From Arthrobacter hankyongi (lineage in GTDB: Bacteria > Actinomycetota > Actinomycetes > Actinomycetales > Micrococcaceae), in NCBI RefSeq assembly GCF_022012395.1, contig NZ_JAKLTQ010000009.1, forward strand, positions 1-64,000: DNA of 64,000 nucleotides, given 5' to 3'. Under the pieces are notes generated by a model. It made no database searches, was not told the origin of the DNA, and saw nothing but the letters and a program-made list of their open reading frames with translations. Of the stretch, positions 61,423 to 64,000 are shown one piece after another; position 1 is the stretch's first letter; the number at the start of each line of letters is the position of its first letter. The position numbers and the translations under genes were made by a program.

Positions 61423-63849
61423 ATGTCGATGCAGAAGATCACCGGGAGGCTGGCGGAGTTCGGCGCCTCCGACCTGGCCCGGGCAGGCGGCAAGGGCGCC
61501 AACCTCGGCGAGCTGGTTCGCCGGGACTTCCCGGTGCCGGAGGGCTTCGTGGTCACGACGGATGCCTACCGGGCGCTGCTGGCGGGCACACCGCTGGGCC
61601 GGCAGCTGGAACAGGCGCTGGAGGCCGGGGCGGACGGGGAGCGGATCCGCCGGCTGTTCGCCGCAACCGCCATGCCGGTCCCGGTCCGGGACCAGATCAA
61701 GGCCGGCTACGCGGAGCTGGGCGGCGGGCCGGTGGCGGTCCGTTCCAGCGCCACCGTCGAGGACCTGCCCGGTGCCGCCTTCGCCGGCCAGCAGGACACC
61801 TTCCTGAATATCGACGGCGAGGACGCGCTGCTGCGCGCCGTCGCGGACTGCTGGGCATCGCTGTGGACGGACCGGGCCATCGCCTACCGGAAGCGGCAGG
61901 GCGTCGGCGAGCACGGGCTCGCCCTCGCCGTCGTCGTGCAGCGGATGGTGCCGGCGGACGCCGCCGGCGTCATGTTCAGCGCCAATCCGGTCACCGGGGC
62001 ACGGGACGAAACGGTGATCGACGCAGCTGCCGGACTGGGCGAGGCGGTGGTGTCCGGGTCCGTGACGCCGCAGCATTACGTGCTCGACGGCGCGGGGCGG
62101 CTGCGCGCGGCGCCGGACGGGCCGGCCCTGCTCCCGCCGGCCCAGCTGCGCACCCTGGCTGCGCTGGCCCGCCGCGCGCAGGAGCATTTCGGCCGGCCGC
62201 AGGATCTGGAGTGGGCCCGCGCCGGCGGGCGCCTCTACCTGCTCCAGGCGCGGCCGATGACGGCGCTGCCGCCGGCGCCGCTGCGGCTGCACCGGATCCA
62301 GCGGCTGGTCGGGCCGTTCCTGGCCGAGATGTTCCAGCAGCGGCCGTATCCGCTGGATGTCAGCGGCTGGCTGGAACATGGCATCGGAGCGATGCTGCGG
62401 CGGATGGCGGGCAGCGTGGGGGTGCGCTTCCCGCCCATGGCCCAGCTGCTGCCGGAGGAGGACGGCGTGGTGGTCCGGCTGGTGCTGCCGGTGCCGCGTC
62501 CGACGCTGCGGGTGCTGGGGGCGCCGGCGGCCGTGGCCCGCCGGGCGCGGCGGTACGACCCGGCCCGCTGGCGGCAGGACCCGCGCTTCGCCGCCTTCGA
62601 GGACGCGGTGCGCCGGCTGCGGAGCGCCGACGTCGCGGCCCTGTCCTGGTCCGGGCTGCTGGCCCAGGCCCAGGACTGTTTCGCGGCCATGGCCCTGATT
62701 TCCGGGCTGCGGGTGAGCTATCTGCCCGGCAGCTTCGTCCCGCAGCTGAAGCTGCGCCTGCTGTTGCTGCTGCTCGGGCTGCGGCGGCTGGCTCCGGCGT
62801 TGATTGCCGGGGCCGAAACCCGCACCAGCCAGGCCAACCGGGCGCTCGCGGAGCTGGCCGCGCTGGCCGGCCGCGATCCGGTGCTGCGCCGCGCCGTCGA
62901 ATCCCTCGAGCCGGCAGAGCTGCTGCTGCGCCTCGAGGCCACACCCCGCTTTGCCGGTTTCAACGCCCGGTTCCGGGACTTCCTGGCCGAATACGGGCAC
63001 CGTGAGACGGTCAGCGTGGTGCTCTCCAGCGCGCCGACCTGGTCCGATGCGCCCGAGGTGGTGCTGGGGCTGGTCAAGGCCCTGCTGCACGGTCCGCCGC
63101 CGGCGGAGGAGCAGACGGGCACGGCTCTGCGGCAGCTGGGCGCGCATCCGGCACTGCGCTGGGGCTGGCTGCGGCGGCAGGTGCTCGACGCCGCCGGCCG
63201 ATCGAAGACCGGGATGGGCTTCCGCGAGGACACCCATTTCCATGCCACCGCGGTGCTGCCGCCGCTGCGCCACGCGTATCTGGAGATGGGCGCGCGGCTG
63301 CACGCGGCCGGGGTCCTGGACGCGCCCGGCGAGGTGTTCCACCTGAGGCTGGGGGAGCTGGCCGGGGTGCGCCCGGACGGCGTCGGGAGATTGCCCGCTG
63401 CCGAGGTGGAGCGGCTGCGGACGGCGGTGCGGGCGCGGGCCGTCCGGCGGCGGGAACTGGCGGGCGTGCCGCTGCTGGATATCGCCGCTCTGACGGCCGG
63501 GCAGGATGCGGCGCCGCACGCGCTGGTGGCCGGCCGGGGCGCCAGCCGCGGTACCGCGTCCGGGCCGGTGCGCGTGGTCCTCGGGCCGCAGGAATTCGGG
63601 CTGCTGCAGCCTGGGGAGGTGCTGGTCTGCCCGTACACCAACCCGTCCTGGACGCCCTTGTTCCAGCGTGCCGCCGCCGTCGTGGTGGATACCGGCGGGA
63701 TCGGCTCGCATGCGGCCATCGTGGCGCGCGAGTACGGGATTCCGGCGGTGATGGGCACCGGGGGCGGGACCACACTGCTGACCGATGGCCAACGCATCAT
63801 CGTCGATGGGACGCGCGGGCTGGTGTTCAAGGCCGGCGGCGAGCGGTAG
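61423..63849 (+). CDS. Dikinase-like phosphotransferase (rifampin phosphotransferase architecture)
   Basis: An 808-residue enzyme. The N-terminal ATP-binding domain (about 1-290) resembles pyruvate phosphate dikinase: GGKGANLGELVRRDFPVPEGFVV, AVRSSATVEDLPGAAFAGQQDT and the RMVPADAAGVMFSANP block. The phosphohistidine domain is at the C-terminus, with His763 in GGIGSHAAIVAREYG. The PEP/pyruvate TIM barrel of PpsA and PPDK is missing; the middle 400 residues are helical and variable. This order matches rifampin phosphotransferase rather than PEP synthase, so it may phosphorylate a small molecule with ATP. No rifamycin-associated element was seen upstream. Start at 61423 (ATGTCG). Confidence 0.87.
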   Translation: MSMQKITGRLAEFGASDLARAGGKGANLGELVRRDFPVPEGFVVTTDAYRALLAGTPLGRQLEQALEAGADGERIRRLFAATAMPVPVRDQIKAGYAELGGGPVAVRSSATVEDLPGAAFAGQQDTFLNIDGEDALLRAVADCWASLWTDRAIAYRKRQGVGEHGLALAVVVQRMVPADAAGVMFSANPVTGARDETVIDAAAGLGEAVVSGSVTPQHYVLDGAGRLRAAPDGPALLPPAQLRTLAALARRAQEHFGRPQDLEWARAGGRLYLLQARPMTALPPAPLRLHRIQRLVGPFLAEMFQQRPYPLDVSGWLEHGIGAMLRRMAGSVGVRFPPMAQLLPEEDGVVVRLVLPVPRPTLRVLGAPAAVARRARRYDPARWRQDPRFAAFEDAVRRLRSADVAALSWSGLLAQAQDCFAAMALISGLRVSYLPGSFVPQLKLRLLLLLLGLRRLAPALIAGAETRTSQANRALAELAALAGRDPVLRRAVESLEPAELLLRLEATPRFAGFNARFRDFLAEYGHRETVSVVLSSAPTWSDAPEVVLGLVKALLHGPPPAEEQTGTALRQLGAHPALRWGWLRRQVLDAAGRSKTGMGFREDTHFHATAVLPPLRHAYLEMGARLHAAGVLDAPGEVFHLRLGELAGVRPDGVGRLPAAEVERLRTAVRARAVRRRELAGVPLLDIAALTAGQDAAPHALVAGRGASRGTASGPVRVVLGPQEFGLLQPGEVLVCPYTNPSWTPLFQRAAAVVVDTGGIGSHAAIVAREYGIPAVMGTGGGTTLLTDGQRIIVDGTRGLVFKAGGER

Positions 63850-64000
63850 GGGACCGGCGTTTGATTCGGGTCTCCACGCGGCGCTGGCGCGTCTTGGCCG
63901 GCCGCCGAAGGGCCTTGGGCCACGAAGCGTTTTTCGGCGCCGCACGGACAAGGCAGGCCCGTGGAAGGCATGAGGGCTTTGACTTATGTCAAGTAAATTG
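63850..64000. other. Terminal intergenic stretch
   Basis: About 150 bp with no gene. A short open frame starting near 63971 stops after 8 codons. I see no clear terminator or promoter. Confidence 0.6.

Noticed and set aside
63850-64000. Start of another gene at 63971
   Set aside because: The ATG frame stops after eight codons.

Overview
The window is a gene-dense stretch of a high-GC actinobacterial chromosome, most likely from a Micrococcaceae relative (Arthrobacter sensu lato). That assignment is an inference. It rests on the very high GC content, GTP-dependent PEP carboxykinase, a DtxR-type iron box, YcnI and DUF1684, DUF4126 and DUF4232 families, an Lhr helicase, and many genes with a TANNNT hexamer 6-7 nt before the start codon (leaderless transcription). 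I see no phage, insertion sequence, CRISPR array or rRNA.

Layout. 0.1-5 kb: a minus-strand group with a VOC protein, an oxidoreductase, and a translationally coupled ATP-grasp enzyme plus serine hydrolase. 5-8.5 kb: a PdxK-type kinase, a TetR regulator with a perfect 16-bp operator, and the queuosine-precursor transporter YhhQ. 8.6-14.4 kb: a GGDEF-EAL protein, DUF4126, a Ser/Thr kinase coupled to a lipoprotein, and tgt. 14.7-18.9 kb: an FUSC transporter, SRPBCC, Nudix-like and YdeI proteins. 19-22.9 kb: an iron ABC transporter behind an iron box. 23-27 kb: a GH76-like protein, an SDR, a secreted acidic repeat protein and DUF1684. 27.2-34.2 kb: ppc, small membrane proteins, a macro-domain protein, an RluA-type synthase and DUF427. 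34.4-35.8 kb: an SRPBCC-ArsR-SRPBCC operon with duplicated operators. 35.9-43.7 kb: a large membrane protein, a Nei-type glycosylase and Lhr. 43.7-51.2 kb: a DUF4232 lipoprotein, a YcnI pair, rlmH, a thioesterase, a K+ channel, tRNA-Ser, a glycosyltransferase, tadA and upp. 51.2-54.8 kb: a structured AT-richer leader, an orphan OmpR-type winged-helix protein, a flavin oxidoreductase and sixA. 54.9-57.2 kb: tRNA-Arg and pckG with a CRP/GlxR site. 57.4-63.8 kb: an IclR regulator, a complete P450-reductase-ferredoxin chain, and a dikinase-like enzyme.

Themes. Central carbon: ppc makes oxaloacetate from PEP and pckG reverses it, with pckG apparently under cAMP-receptor control. tRNA modification: yhhQ with tgt (queuosine salvage), and tadA with its substrate tRNA-Arg(ACG). 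Monooxygenation: three consecutive genes form a self-contained class I P450 electron-transfer system.

The least explained signals are non-coding. First, two long perfect hairpins share their outer arms but have unrelated, still perfectly paired, inner stems. Second, a dispersed two-module palindromic repeat occurs in at least seven places, is promoter-linked at upp and sixA, and appears once inside lhr. Third, an identical 13-bp palindrome lies upstream of pckG and of the dikinase-like gene. Fourth, a dense run of dyads ending in a terminator-like hairpin lies upstream of the orphan winged-helix gene.
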